From the NCBI GenBank assembly GCA_030411725.1, contig MU839832.1, forward strand, positions 1,612,001 through 1,676,000: 64,000 bases of DNA, written 5' to 3'. Positions 34,281-44,022 of this stretch are shown here, in pieces (positions within the stretch are counted from its first letter, which is position 1; the number at the start of each line of letters is the position of its first letter). The notes below the pieces were generated by a model. The model was not told the DNA's origin. It saw only the letters and a program-made list of their open reading frames with translations, and did no database searches. Made by a program: the position numbers and the translations under genes. The stretch comes from Echria macrotheca. Lineage: Eukaryota > Ascomycota > Sordariomycetes > Sordariales > Schizotheciaceae.

Positions 34281-36419
34281 ATGTCGACAGACGGGAAAAC
34301 ATCAACTCTCGGGCTACCGGCCATTGCGCCGGCACCGCCGGACTTAATAAAAACAAGCCCAGCGCCCATGGCTCATAGCTGCCGCACATGCGCGAGGCGC
34401 AAAGTCAAGTGCGACAAAGCTGTCCCGGCGTGCTCGGCCTGCCGCAGAACCAAAATCGAGTGCATTTACCAGACACCAGCACCAGCTAGCCGGGGACGAA
34501 AGCGAAAGCTGGGCAGCGGCCTCTCTCCACTGGAAAAAATCGCCGAATATGAGCGCGTGCTGGAGCAGCTCGGCGTTCTGGACTCGACGGCGTCACCAAG
34601 CTCGGCAGACACGCCATCAACCAACAAGGACGCGACACCTCAACAAGAAGGGACGCCGCCTATCCGCTTCATCCCGTGGGGTCACTCTCAAACGACCAAG
34701 GTCGGTAAGCTCCTGGCCAGCCAGGGAAAGTCGAGATACATCGACAGCGACATCTGGAGCAACCTCGGTGATGATGCCGACGATGACCATCCCCTCTCGG
34801 ATGACGAGCCGGAAGACGAGGGTCCAGCCATCATGGGAAATCTCCACAGCGACCCCTTGACCGACGCATTCCTGGGCACCTCACAGCAAGATCTATCTTA
34901 TTATCACCCAGCCCACGCAACAGCCCTGGCGCTCTGGCAAATCCACGCCGAGAACGTCGAGCCTCTCTGCAAAATCCTGCACATCCCCACAACCGCCGCC
35001 ATGGTCGAACGAGTCTCACAGAGACCAGACACAGCCCTAAAAACAGAAGAATGTCTCCTCTTCGCAATCTATCACTTCGCCGTCTTCTCCATGACCGACA
35101 CCGACTGCCTCGCCCGGCTCAACCAGCACCGATCCCCGCTCCTCGAGCGCTACCACTTCGCCGCCCGCCAGGCCCTCGCCAACGCCGCCTTCCTCCGCAC
35201 AACCAACATGTCCATCCTCCAAGCGCTGGTGCTCTTCCTCATGGCCACCCGCCACTCGTACGACCCGCACACCTTCTGGATCCTAACCGGCGTGGCCGTC
35301 CGCATCGCGCAGCGCATGGGCCTGCACCGCGACGGCGAGAAACTCGGCCTCCCCCCGTTCGAGGTGCAGATGCGTCGCCGGCTGTTCTACCAGCTCCTTC
35401 CGCTCGACGGGACGGCGAGCCACATGTGCGGCGTGGGCGTCATGATGCCCCCTGACGGGTGGGACACACAGCCCGCGCTGAATGTGAACGACGAGCAGAT
35501 CTGGCCGGGGATGACGGAACCCCCCAAAGAGCCGGACGGGGCGACGGATATGATTTTCTGTCTGTCCAGGTTCTTCATCGGGAAGTCGATCTCGGGCGCT
35601 GGAAAGAAAGGGACGACGACGACGACTGGGCTCACGCGGGAGTTTGCCGATTACGCCGAGGCGGAGAGGGAGATCAGCGAGGCCGAGAACGAGGTCGAGA
35701 CGAGGTATATCCGCTACTGCGACGTGATCAACCCGCTCCACTTCCTCGCCATCGGCCTCGCCCGGTCGGGCATCACGGCCATGCGGCTGCGTATTCGGCT
35801 TCCTCGAGCGCGGACGCAGGACGCCACGGATGCGGAGAGACGGGACATTTTGCAGCTGGCGCAGAAGATCCTGGACACGGACGCGGCGGCGCACGACCAC
35901 GCCGGGCTGGTCAAGCGGTTCGGGTGGCATGTCAAGTCGTTCTTCCTCTGGGGCATGTGGGATTCGCTCGTCTATATCCTCACCACGCTCTGGACGAGGC
36001 GGGATATTTTGTCTCTGGCGGAGAGGAAAGCCGCGTGGGATAGGCTGGAGAGGCTGTACCGGAACCATGGCGAGCTGTTCGATACGAAGCGCGCCCTGCA
36101 TGTTGCGTTTCAACGGCTCACGCTCAAGGCTTGGGATGCCAACCACGATGGAAATGTGTCGGAGCCAGAATTCATCGTGACGTTACGCTCGCTGCGGCGA
36201 GGGAAGCAGGGCACGAAGGAGAAATCGGCAGTTCAGACCGCTGATGGTGTCGGCGGAGATGCCGTGTTCGGTAACGGTATGGAACCCACCGTCGAGTTTG
36301 AGATGACAGACGACGATTTAAATCTGGATTCTGTCGACTGGACGTTTTGGGAGCGCCTGATCCAGTCGGACCATCCGGTGGTGCAGGAAGAGACACCCCC
36401 GAGTGATGCGGCGCTGTGA
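34281..36419 (+). CDS. Zn2Cys6 fungal transcription factor
   Basis: A single exon of 712 residues from the ATG at 34281; an in-frame ATG at 34248 is an alternative. The binuclear zinc cluster uses C34, C37, C44, C51, C54 and C61 with basic residues between (RRKVKC), followed by a basic linker (RGRKRK) and a short coiled region. The middle part (FAVFSMTDTDC, LVLFLMATR, GVAVRIAQRMGLHRDG, FEVQMRRRLFYQL) is the fungal-specific TF domain. Near the C terminus, residues 619-630 (DANHDGNVSEPE) form a textbook EF-hand loop. It ends 155 bp before an FAD monooxygenase on the same strand, which it may control. An acidic C-terminal stretch could be the activation domain. Confidence 0.9.
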   Translation: MSTDGKTSTLGLPAIAPAPPDLIKTSPAPMAHSCRTCARRKVKCDKAVPACSACRRTKIECIYQTPAPASRGRKRKLGSGLSPLEKIAEYERVLEQLGVLDSTASPSSADTPSTNKDATPQQEGTPPIRFIPWGHSQTTKVGKLLASQGKSRYIDSDIWSNLGDDADDDHPLSDDEPEDEGPAIMGNLHSDPLTDAFLGTSQQDLSYYHPAHATALALWQIHAENVEPLCKILHIPTTAAMVERVSQRPDTALKTEECLLFAIYHFAVFSMTDTDCLARLNQHRSPLLERYHFAARQALANAAFLRTTNMSILQALVLFLMATRHSYDPHTFWILTGVAVRIAQRMGLHRDGEKLGLPPFEVQMRRRLFYQLLPLDGTASHMCGVGVMMPPDGWDTQPALNVNDEQIWPGMTEPPKEPDGATDMIFCLSRFFIGKSISGAGKKGTTTTTGLTREFADYAEAEREISEAENEVETRYIRYCDVINPLHFLAIGLARSGITAMRLRIRLPRARTQDATDAERRDILQLAQKILDTDAAAHDHAGLVKRFGWHVKSFFLWGMWDSLVYILTTLWTRRDILSLAERKAAWDRLERLYRNHGELFDTKRALHVAFQRLTLKAWDANHDGNVSEPEFIVTLRSLRRGKQGTKEKSAVQTADGVGGDAVFGNGMEPTVEFEMTDDDLNLDSVDWTFWERLIQSDHPVVQEETPPSDAAL

Positions 36420-36493
36420 TTGGTCCACAGCTCGGGCCCGACCGGCCGAATAAGTCGGGCCCTTGGTCGGCCGACACGACAACTTTGGATGTC

Positions 36494-36500
36494 TATATAA
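36494..36500 (+). promoter_or_regulatory. TATA box of the FAD monooxygenase gene
   Basis: TATATAA lies 81 bp before the ATG at 36575, inside the 155-bp gap after the regulator gene. Confidence 0.55.
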
Positions 36501-36574
36501 CAGACTCGTTTTCTATCCAAAGTCCCAAGCTAAAGTCTTCATCAACTCGAAAAAGCATCTTTAAGACCAAAAAC

Positions 36575-37852
36575 ATGTCCAACCTCCGCGTACTCGTCGT
36601 CGGTGCATCCATCGCCGGCCCAACAGCCGCCTACTGGCTCGCCCGCGCCGGCGCCAGCGTCACCGTCATCGAGCGCTTCCCGAACCTGCGCACCAACGGC
36701 CAAAACGTGGACATCCGCACCATCGGCGTCGCCGTGATGCGCCGAATGGCCGGCATGGAAGCCGCCGTGCGGTCCAAAATCGTCCCGATCGCCGCCATGG
36801 CCCTCGTCCGGTCCGACGGGCGCCCCTACGGCACCATCAAGCCGACGGGGAATCCGGACCAGCAATCTTTGGTCTCCGAGTTCGAGATCTACCGCGGCGA
36901 CCTGGCGCGGATCCTGTACGACATGACCAAGGACCACAAGAACATCCGGTACGTCTTCGGCGAGCAGATCGCCGCGATCCGGCACGCCGAGAAGAACGGG
37001 CCGGTCACGGTCGATTTTGCCAATGGCCATCCGAGCACGGAATACGACCTCGTCGTCGGCGCCGACGGAGCGACCTCGCGCACGCGCGCGCTCGCCTTCG
37101 GCGGGACGGTGCGCGAGCACATGCGCCCCATCAACGCGTGGGCCGCCTTCTTCACCATCGCCCGGGATCTGGTGGGGAACAGCGGCGTCGGACACGGGTA
37201 TACCGCCGTGGGCGGGCGGTTCATCGCCATCGGCGCCGACCCGGCCGGCGGCAACCGCGTCACGCTGATGGGGATTTATCCGCCGTCTGCGGCGTCCGCC
37301 ATGGACGACTTCCGCGAGGCGGCTGCGAAGGGCGAGGAGGCGACCAAGAAGTTCATTGCGGATCGGTTTGTCGGCGCCGGGTGGAAGACGGACGAGATCA
37401 TGGACGCCATGCTGGATCCGACGTCGACCGAGTTCTACGCGAACGAGATTGTCCAGGTCAAGACGCCGGCGCTGTATAGCGGGCGGATTGCGCTGATTGG
37501 CGACGCGGGATATGCGTCTGGCCCGACGGGCATGGGGACTAGTGCTGCGCTGGCGGGCGCGTATATCCTGGCTGGAGAGATGGCCGCGCACCCGGGCGAT
37601 ATCGAGGCCGGGTTGAGGGCGTATGAGGAGCGGATGCGGCCGGTTGTGACGAAGGTGCAGAAGATTCCGTCGCTTATTCCGGCGGTTCTCGCGCCGTATA
37701 CTGCATGGGGACTGTGGTTGAGGAATAACATTTTTGCGCTCATCTGCTGGACTAGGGTGGTGGGCTTTGCCGAGAGGAACTTTGCGTGGGCGTTTGCATC
37801 GAGTGGAGATGAGGACTCGGGGTTGCCGGTGTATGATTTTGAGAAGGCGTGA
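36575..37852 (+). CDS. FAD-dependent monooxygenase, group A (TetX/PHBH type)
   Basis: A single exon of 425 residues, starting at the ATG at 36575 where the Rossmann fold begins at once. The FAD motifs are in order: GASIAG (10-15) with ERF after the second strand, the DG motif DLVVGADGATS, and the GD motif RIALIGDAGYASGPTGMG. Such enzymes hydroxylate aromatic or polycyclic compounds using NAD(P)H and O2. No membrane helix is clear in the catalytic part; the segment AVLAPYTAWGLWLRNNIFALICW near the C terminus is hydrophobic. It lies 155 bp behind a Zn2Cys6 regulator, and an ABCC exporter is within 6 kb, a layout that fits detoxification or a small biosynthetic group. Confidence 0.92.
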   Translation: MSNLRVLVVGASIAGPTAAYWLARAGASVTVIERFPNLRTNGQNVDIRTIGVAVMRRMAGMEAAVRSKIVPIAAMALVRSDGRPYGTIKPTGNPDQQSLVSEFEIYRGDLARILYDMTKDHKNIRYVFGEQIAAIRHAEKNGPVTVDFANGHPSTEYDLVVGADGATSRTRALAFGGTVREHMRPINAWAAFFTIARDLVGNSGVGHGYTAVGGRFIAIGADPAGGNRVTLMGIYPPSAASAMDDFREAAAKGEEATKKFIADRFVGAGWKTDEIMDAMLDPTSTEFYANEIVQVKTPALYSGRIALIGDAGYASGPTGMGTSAALAGAYILAGEMAAHPGDIEAGLRAYEERMRPVVTKVQKIPSLIPAVLAPYTAWGLWLRNNIFALICWTRVVGFAERNFAWAFASSGDEDSGLPVYDFEKA

Positions 37853-38614
37853 AGGCGGACTGGTTGGCGTTGGAGCTCTACGTACTGAATTTCGCTGCTC
37901 GTTTGTTTGTTGGCTTCTCTGCTAGAATTAAGACAAGTCTTCACAAGACAGATATACACACAACCTGTGTCTTCAGCTTGAATTCTTGCTTTCTGACGCA
38001 ACGTTTCACAGAATGAGTTCAATTCGGGCTGTACAGGACTGTGAGACTGCTGTCTCAGTGGCTTTGTATACCTGCAGGGCAAACGGGAAGGAGCGTATCC
38101 ACAACCAGCTGGCTCACTGCAGGCAAACTGTCCACATCAGCCAGACTAGGTACAGAGAATAGATGTTCTGTTACAAGTTTGGTTTCCTACAGTTGATATG
38201 TCTATATACCTATTGAATCTGTAAGCCCTTGGCATCTGAAATGTGTGAGAACTAGGTCCGGGTAAAGAGTTCCGTTCTGTCTAAAGTACCTTCGGTAGGT
38301 ACCTAGGTAGATGCTTGAAATTATCCACATGTCAGGACGGTCTTTCCCCAACAGACACAAACCTCACGATGCAGGCTTCCAGTCAGGTCTGCACTAAAAG
38401 TAGACTAGAGCCAGTGTCCCGCCGTTCGTTTGAAGAAGCGGTCATGACCCCGCTAGCCCCGCCACGACAGGTTGGCGGTGACTCGGCGTTTGTTTGCCCA
38501 TGACCTCCTCCGTCGATACCCGGTCTCGGCCCGAAAGATTCTCACTGAGCGGTGACCATCTCTTCTTCAACACCCGCACACCGAATCAAGCTCCGGAATC
38601 AAGCACAAACCATC
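37853..38614. other. Intergenic, FAD monooxygenase / MYND gene
   Basis: Contains a ggtaggtacctaggtag palindromic motif at 38294-38310. No gene recognised. Confidence 0.45.
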
Positions 38615-39355
38615 ATGTCGTTCTGCGAAAAGTGCAAGAAATCGCCGCCCGAGGTCTCCCTCAAACGATGCGCCAAGTGCCAGAACACGGCCTACTGCTC
38701 GCGCGAGTGCCAGAAGGATGACTGGAAGGCGCACAAGAAGATCTGCGGCAAACCGAACCCTCCCTCCGCGGCCGAAGCCCAAGCCTCCCGACTGAGACCG
38801 CCCAAGGGCCTCGACGCTGGCGTGCCCAACCCGTTCACCCGCCTCGACAGCGACACCTTGTTGCACGACCGCTCCCAGGACGACGTCTTCCGCCTGCTGA
38901 TCGACACGTACCGCCTCTTGGTTGAGGACTGCCATAACATCGAGGGCAAAGTTGAACTCGACAGCCTGTACGGCCGTAGCCCAAACGCCCGGGCTGCGTT
39001 CACCCGATTCCTAAACAAGATCGAGCAGAGGAAGCGCAGCCTGCTGCCTTCTTGGTGGAACGACGAGAAGAAAAAAGAATGCGTTACGTTTGGACTTGAT
39101 GACGGCAAATGGCAATACCTTGGCAGAGCTGTCACCAAGGCGGATCTTATCGAGCATTACGGCGACCCCCAGTTCCCGATGCAACTGCGGATGCTGGGCG
39201 AGGCCGTCAATGGGTTCGCGCCTGGCGGTGGGAATGGGGCGGCGGTCAGGAAGATGCTGGCGGATATGGAGAGCCCGGCCGGCGAGATGAATTTCAATCA
39301 TGTAACCACGATCGATGTCACGACGGGCAATACGGCGACGACTCACCGGCGCTGA
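38615..39355 (+). CDS. MYND-type zinc finger protein
   Basis: A single exon of 246 residues. The MYND finger fills the N terminus: C4, C7, C19, C22, C28, C32, H40 and C44 (QKDDWKAHKKIC). The rest is a helical region (DDVFRLLIDTYRLLVEDCHNIEG, SLLPSWWNDEKKKECV) found in fungal MYND-only proteins of unknown role. MYND fingers bind proline-rich partners. The ATG at 38615 puts the finger at residue 4, as in relatives. It converges with the F-box/ankyrin gene, with 155 bp between the stops. Confidence 0.88.
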   Translation: MSFCEKCKKSPPEVSLKRCAKCQNTAYCSRECQKDDWKAHKKICGKPNPPSAAEAQASRLRPPKGLDAGVPNPFTRLDSDTLLHDRSQDDVFRLLIDTYRLLVEDCHNIEGKVELDSLYGRSPNARAAFTRFLNKIEQRKRSLLPSWWNDEKKKECVTFGLDDGKWQYLGRAVTKADLIEHYGDPQFPMQLRMLGEAVNGFAPGGGNGAAVRKMLADMESPAGEMNFNHVTTIDVTTGNTATTHRR

Positions 39356-39510
39356 GTCAGTGGGGTGCCGATATCGTAACACCGGATGGAAAACGGCATC
39401 GAGGACCGGAGACTGATCATTGGCGGTTTGTCACAAAGTTGTATGGAACTGATGCAGAGGAAACTATTGACATCCTGAGAGATCTTGACATTCTGTACGT
39501 AGCCCAACCG

Positions 39511-40507
39511 CTATGGACTAGTTTGTGGGAGACCCCATTCTGCATCCCCAAGAATGTAATGCCGGGGGCCCTTGCTGGGCACCAAGCGATCAATGGCGTC
39601 CTGACGCCACCCATATAAGACACCAGGCATCTCGAACATGCCAGCCACGAGATCCTTGATGGCTGTTGGTTTTAGCTCGTTCCTCTCGCAGGCGCGTATC
39701 AACTCCAGTATGTCGTAGCGCTTGCAGCAGCGGAGGACCCTTTGGTCCGCAATTCCCGCTGCACTGACAGAGCCGTAGTGATTTTGGTTGGGTGCTTGCC
39801 CCGGAGTCCAGGAGCAATTTGACGATGCCCAAATGACGATGCACGACGGCGAGGTACAGGGCCGTACCCCCTTCCGAATACGGTGGTTGAAGATCCCGTC
39901 CCCACATGTGCCATGGCGGGTCCGGAGAAGGACCTCGGACCCCCGCCGGCAGTGGCCCTGGGTGCCAGTGTAGCGCCCGCAATTTCTTGACTCTCTGCTC
40001 CTTGGTCTCGTTGTCGGATCCAAGTTGCAGTAGCTTCCTTCCTAGATAGTAAGATTCCTGGTTTACGTAGGCTCCGGCTTCAAGCATTCGCTCGACCGTG
40101 CGCATGTTACCTACGTGCGCCGCCCAGTTCAGCAGCCGAGGCTGGAAAGTGACGGCTTGACGGTAGAGGGTAGCTATCACTAAGATATAGAACCTTTTGC
40201 AGGTCTGAGCGAGCGCGGCCAGATTCATCAGGTTCTCGTTCGGGTATGGATCGTTAGCGATGAAGTCTCGGATCATTTCAAAGATCTCGACGGGTAGACG
40301 GTCGACAGGTGCAGCCTTTTGACCGGTGACATTGCTTGAATGGACGGACGAGTGAGGATGACTAAAGGTTCAAGTTGTTAGTTCAACATGTACAAATTCA
40401 ATGAATACGACAGGGAGATATCAGGCATACCGAGTGTGATTGTCGATCGACACGCCAGACCCGACGCCATTGAAGCTCCGGGTCTCTGCAATAGTGGTGG
40501 GGAACAT
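39511..40507 (-). CDS. F-box/ankyrin-repeat protein, apparent frameshift
   Basis: Two exons on the minus strand, 40507-40431 and 40361-39511, with a 69-nt GTATGC intron that has a GAACTAACA branch site. An F-box-like stretch RLPVEIFEMIRDFI follows residue 40, then ankyrin helices (LLNWAAHVGNMRTVERMLEAG and ALYLAVVHRHLGIVKLLLDSGAS). After DSGAS the frame must change by one base (around 39810) to continue with PNQNHYGSVSAAGIADQ, DILELIRACERNELK and a normal end. With one base fewer the CDS is exactly 309 codons. No intron explains the shift. It is either a sequence error or a recent inactivation. Family role: ubiquitin-ligase adaptor or protein-binding scaffold. Confidence 0.65.
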
Positions 40508-41076
40508 GGGAGTGCCGCTTCTCGCCCAGCGTTGGACTTGGTGGGATCGCCCTCTTTACGTTCGGTGGGTTGATAAAAAGATTACTTGATTCAACAAGAG
40601 AAGCCTCGGATGTGTTGATGCAGATGGAGAAATATTTTGAGCTTCGACTTTCCCAAGCATGACTTCAAGTACCGTGAACGAAAGGAAGACTGTGGCTTTT
40701 ATGTGTCTCGTGGCGAAAGAGGTGGTATGCATCTATCTCGCCGTGCAGATAGGTACCTATGTAGTCTAGTCGTTAATAGGTCTACGGATCTATGCAGCCA
40801 GAGAGCCCAGAGTAGAAACTCGCAACATTGCGCAAGCATTCTTGCACGCCTTGGGCTCGGCCGCATCGATCTAGCCAATCATGAAGCCTCAATTAGGAGC
40901 CCTAGCCTAGCAATGCCCAGCATCCATCCCCTGCAGGCTGCCCGTCGGGGCCCGGCATCCTCTTTCTGCCCGACTTTCCGAAGGAAATCCTGCCGCACGT
41001 GAGAGCACAACTCTCCTTCAACAACTTCTCATCCAAAACACCAACCACCATCCTCCAGATCTACACCCAACTCACC
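40508..41076. other. Divergent region, F-box/ankyrin / methyltransferase
   Basis: Holds both promoters and an aggtacct palindrome at 40751. No gene recognised. Confidence 0.45.
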
Positions 41077-41979
41077 ATGGCGCCCTCACCTCCACCCCCC
41101 AAAATAGACCCCAACCCGGCCCTCCAACGCTACTACTCCTCCCTCGAATCCCGCCTCGGCTACACGCTCCTCCTAGGCGGCACGAGGCACTTCGGCTACT
41201 ACCCGCACGACACGTACAACCCCTTCCCCATCAACCGCGCCCTCCGCGCCATGGAAGACAAACTTTTCTCCCTACTATCCCTCCCGCGCGGCGCACACGT
41301 CCTCGACGCCGGCTGCGGCGAGGGCTTCGTCGCGCAGCGGATGGCGCGCGTGCACGGCCTGCGCGTGACGGGCATCGACGTGGTCGAGCACCACCTCGCG
41401 CGCGCGCGACGCAACACCGCCTCGGAACCAAACATCTCCCTCCAGAAAATGGATTACCACCATCTCGATCCCCTGCCCGATGCGTCGCTCGACGGCGTGT
41501 ATACAGTCGAGACGTTCGTGCACGCGACCGAGCCCGAGGTCGCGCTGGCCGAGTTCTTCCGCGTGCTGCGGCCCGGCGGGCGGCTGGCGCTGTTGGAGTA
41601 CGACCATACGCTGCCTGATGACGACTCGTCGTCGGCTGATGACAAAGATCTGATCAGGTCGATGGAGAAGATTAATCGGTGGGCGGCGATGCCGACGAAC
41701 CGGCGGTCGCATCCGGGGGTGTTTCGGACCATGTTGGAGGATGCCGGGTTTCAGGATGTGGTCGTCACCGACCTGACGGAGAATATCATGCCCATGGCTA
41801 GGCTCTTCTTCGTGCTGGCTATTGTGCCGTATTTTTTTGTCAGGCTGTTCGGCTTGGAGCGGTGGTTTATCAACACTATTGCGGGCGTGGAGACGTATCG
41901 CGGGCGCGGGAGGTGGCGGTATATCGCGGTTACGGCTACGAAGCCGGGTGGCCCTTTGGAGATCGCCAAGGACCGGTGA
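41077..41979 (+). CDS. SAM-dependent methyltransferase, Erg6/SMT-like
   Basis: A single exon of 300 residues from the ATG at 41077. The SAM-binding motif I is VLDAGCGEGF (75-84), with motif II around GIDVV and post-motifs VYTVETFVHATEP and FRVLRPGGRLALLEYD. The block LGYTLLLGGTRHFGYYP before motif I and the FFVLAIVPYFFVRLFGL membrane-associated stretch are seen in sterol/tocopherol-type C-methyltransferases, but the protein is about 80 residues shorter than Erg6. It is therefore probably a secondary-metabolite or lipid methyltransferase rather than the ergosterol enzyme. No cofactor-independent evidence for the substrate. Confidence 0.85.
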   Translation: MAPSPPPPKIDPNPALQRYYSSLESRLGYTLLLGGTRHFGYYPHDTYNPFPINRALRAMEDKLFSLLSLPRGAHVLDAGCGEGFVAQRMARVHGLRVTGIDVVEHHLARARRNTASEPNISLQKMDYHHLDPLPDASLDGVYTVETFVHATEPEVALAEFFRVLRPGGRLALLEYDHTLPDDDSSSADDKDLIRSMEKINRWAAMPTNRRSHPGVFRTMLEDAGFQDVVVTDLTENIMPMARLFFVLAIVPYFFVRLFGLERWFINTIAGVETYRGRGRWRYIAVTATKPGGPLEIAKDR

Positions 41980-42231
41980 TGGAGTTTACGTGGAGTTGGG
42001 ATACCAATTTTTCAGGGCCAGTTTATCGACACACTTTCCCGGCCTGCATTCTCACACGACCTACAAGCAAGGACGAAGCTTCTTCTGGAACCTGCGGGCT
42101 GAAGTTGGTAGAATTCGTGGCGTGCAAGAAAAAGGGCATCCTTCTCATTGCACAGCCTAGTACCCGCTTATACACGACAGAATTATGAATCATATCTCCC
42201 CGACTGCAATCTCGACAACACCTCCCAAGCT

Positions 42232-42995
42232 CTAGTTAGGCCACTGCTTCGGACCGGGCATGGGCGCAAACGTCGGCGGCGGCTGCGCCCAGCTATCGAG
42301 CTGAATCGCGGCATCGTTGATGTTATACCCCCCCGGGAAGCGAATCGTCGGCCCCGGCGCGCGCCCGTTATAGTTGCTGGCGATGTTGAGATGCGCGCAC
42401 TGGACGTACCACTCCTTCTGGCGGTAGGGCGGGTGCACGCTCATCTGCTCGATGCGCATCAGGTACTGGCCCGCGGGAATCTCGGCCGGCAGCCGGAACT
42501 GGAAGTTCTTCTTGTCGCGCGTCAGCCAGCCCTGGTCTGTCCCGTTCCACGGCGTCATGGTTCCCAGCTGGTACACCTTGAACCAGTCGCCCGAGCCGTC
42601 GTAATCGCGCACGTCGCCGGGGGCCTTGGAGAGGTAGATCTGATCTTGTCAGCAAGATACCTATATGACCTGGAGAGGGAGAGGATGCTTACCGTCACGG
42701 GGCCAGGATGGTAGATGCCGAAGTCCAGGTGCAGGTTGAATCCGACCGTGTCCTTGCCGGCCGTGACCTGAGCGGTCTTGGGATCACGGCGGTGATTCCA
42801 CGACCCCTCGTTGCATCGGAAGTCGGGGCTGTTGATCCAGTCGTTGTTGTGCGGCATGAAGCCAAAGTCGTGCTCGCGCACGTACTCGTACGGAGCCGTC
42901 TTGACACCGTTGAGCATCAGGTGCGGGAACAGAAAGTGAGCCGACGAAAGCGGCGCCAGAGCGAGCGCCCCGGCGACAACGGTGGAGAGATGCAT
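42232..42995 (-). CDS. Lytic polysaccharide monooxygenase, AA9
   Basis: Two exons on the minus strand, 42995-42693 and 42639-42232, with a 53-nt GTAAGC intron, encode 236 residues. The signal peptide ends LSSA, leaving His20 as the mature N terminus. His20 and His96 (IYHPGPVT, mature position 77) form the copper brace, and the Tyr in EWYVQCAHLNI is the usual axial residue. Two cysteines (FRCNEG and VQC) can form the AA9 disulfide. GPV-x-x-YLSKAPGD is the AA9 core strand. The enzyme cleaves cellulose or hemicellulose oxidatively with H2O2 or O2. No CBM1 is attached. It is transcribed away from feruloyl esterase 2 across a shared 1-kb region. Confidence 0.92.
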
Positions 42996-43081
42996 CTTGG
43001 GAGTGAACTGATGGTCAGGAGACGAACGAGGAGGCTGCCGATGTCGAGATCTAGTACAGAGAGTCGGGAGTTTCGAGCCCC

Positions 43082-43087
43082 TTTATA
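43082..43087 (-). promoter_or_regulatory. TATA box of the LPMO gene
   Basis: The minus strand reads TATAAA 87 bp before the ATG at 42995. Confidence 0.55.
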
Positions 43088-43952
43088 CCTATCTGCCGTC
43101 AACTCAAGCCCCTTTCGAGGCGGCGACAGCCGGAGAATTCAGCTGGAAAACAACCATCACGGAACAAGGCTCCGAAGGCGAATTTCAATCCGCCATGGGA
43201 CTGCCAGCCTCGCCAACGCCGTGGCCGTTGAGGAGGCTATTGCCAAGGCGGGCGCCATGTAACATCGGCATATCATCGGCATATCGATCAAGATTCCCAA
43301 CGGCGGTCTGGGGAAGGGGGAACCTGGATGCAGGATCCGAACTGACATTGCGCCTCCACCCCCCTTATTGTGTGGTGGAGATGCAGAGCCGTCCGGAACA
43401 GCACCAAAGAGGAAATCCCCAGACTCTAGTCAGGGCGGCATCCCAAGTGCCGTCGCCTTCGGCAGTGCTATTCGTCTACCGAACACGATGACATTCGGGT
43501 ACCGATCTTGGAGCACCAGCCTCTGACCCCAACGTCCAGGTAAATCTGCAACCGAGATAACCGATCTACGATGGTTCGGACCCGTGATCCCATAGTAGGG
43601 CTATTTTCCTCCAATAACGAGCCAGTCTGGACATTATTCACATAATTACCAAACACCAAGACACAGAAACCGCAACTTAACTGATGAGCGTAGCATCAAC
43701 ATCGAGGACCCGCAAAGGAAGCGCGCCAATCACCGGGTCATTGTCGCCGTCTGCACCGCTTGGCGGGTAGCCGCCGTTCGGATGTTTCATTCAAAATCCG
43801 GGGAACAGCCCAATTCATCATGGGCCTGGAGATGCCGAGTAACACGCGAAGCCGTCCGGATGGGGGGGCCGCCGGCCGGCCAAGACGGGGTTACCAGACG
43901 TCTCCGCGCCGGCAACGGGGAAATTCCGCTCCACCACTGCTTTTCAACGCAG

Positions 43953-43959
43953 TATATAT
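43953..43959 (+). promoter_or_regulatory. TATA box of feruloyl esterase 2
   Basis: TATATAT lies 70 bp before the ATG at 44023. Confidence 0.5.
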
Positions 43960-44022
43960 GACCTCCTCGTCCGCCTTCTACGTGTTTATCCGCTCGCCGC
44001 TGCCACTCCAACTTCTTCCATC

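Larger units (their letters stand above)
42996..44022. other. Shared divergent promoter region, LPMO / feruloyl esterase 2
   Basis: 1027 bp between two secreted plant-wall enzyme genes transcribed away from each other, with a TATA box near each end. Internal frames have no protein quality. Specific regulator sites were not assigned. Confidence 0.6.

Noticed and set aside
35459..36043. 194-codon frame inside the regulator gene
   Set aside because: Shadow frame over the fungal-specific TF domain, Arg/Gly-rich.
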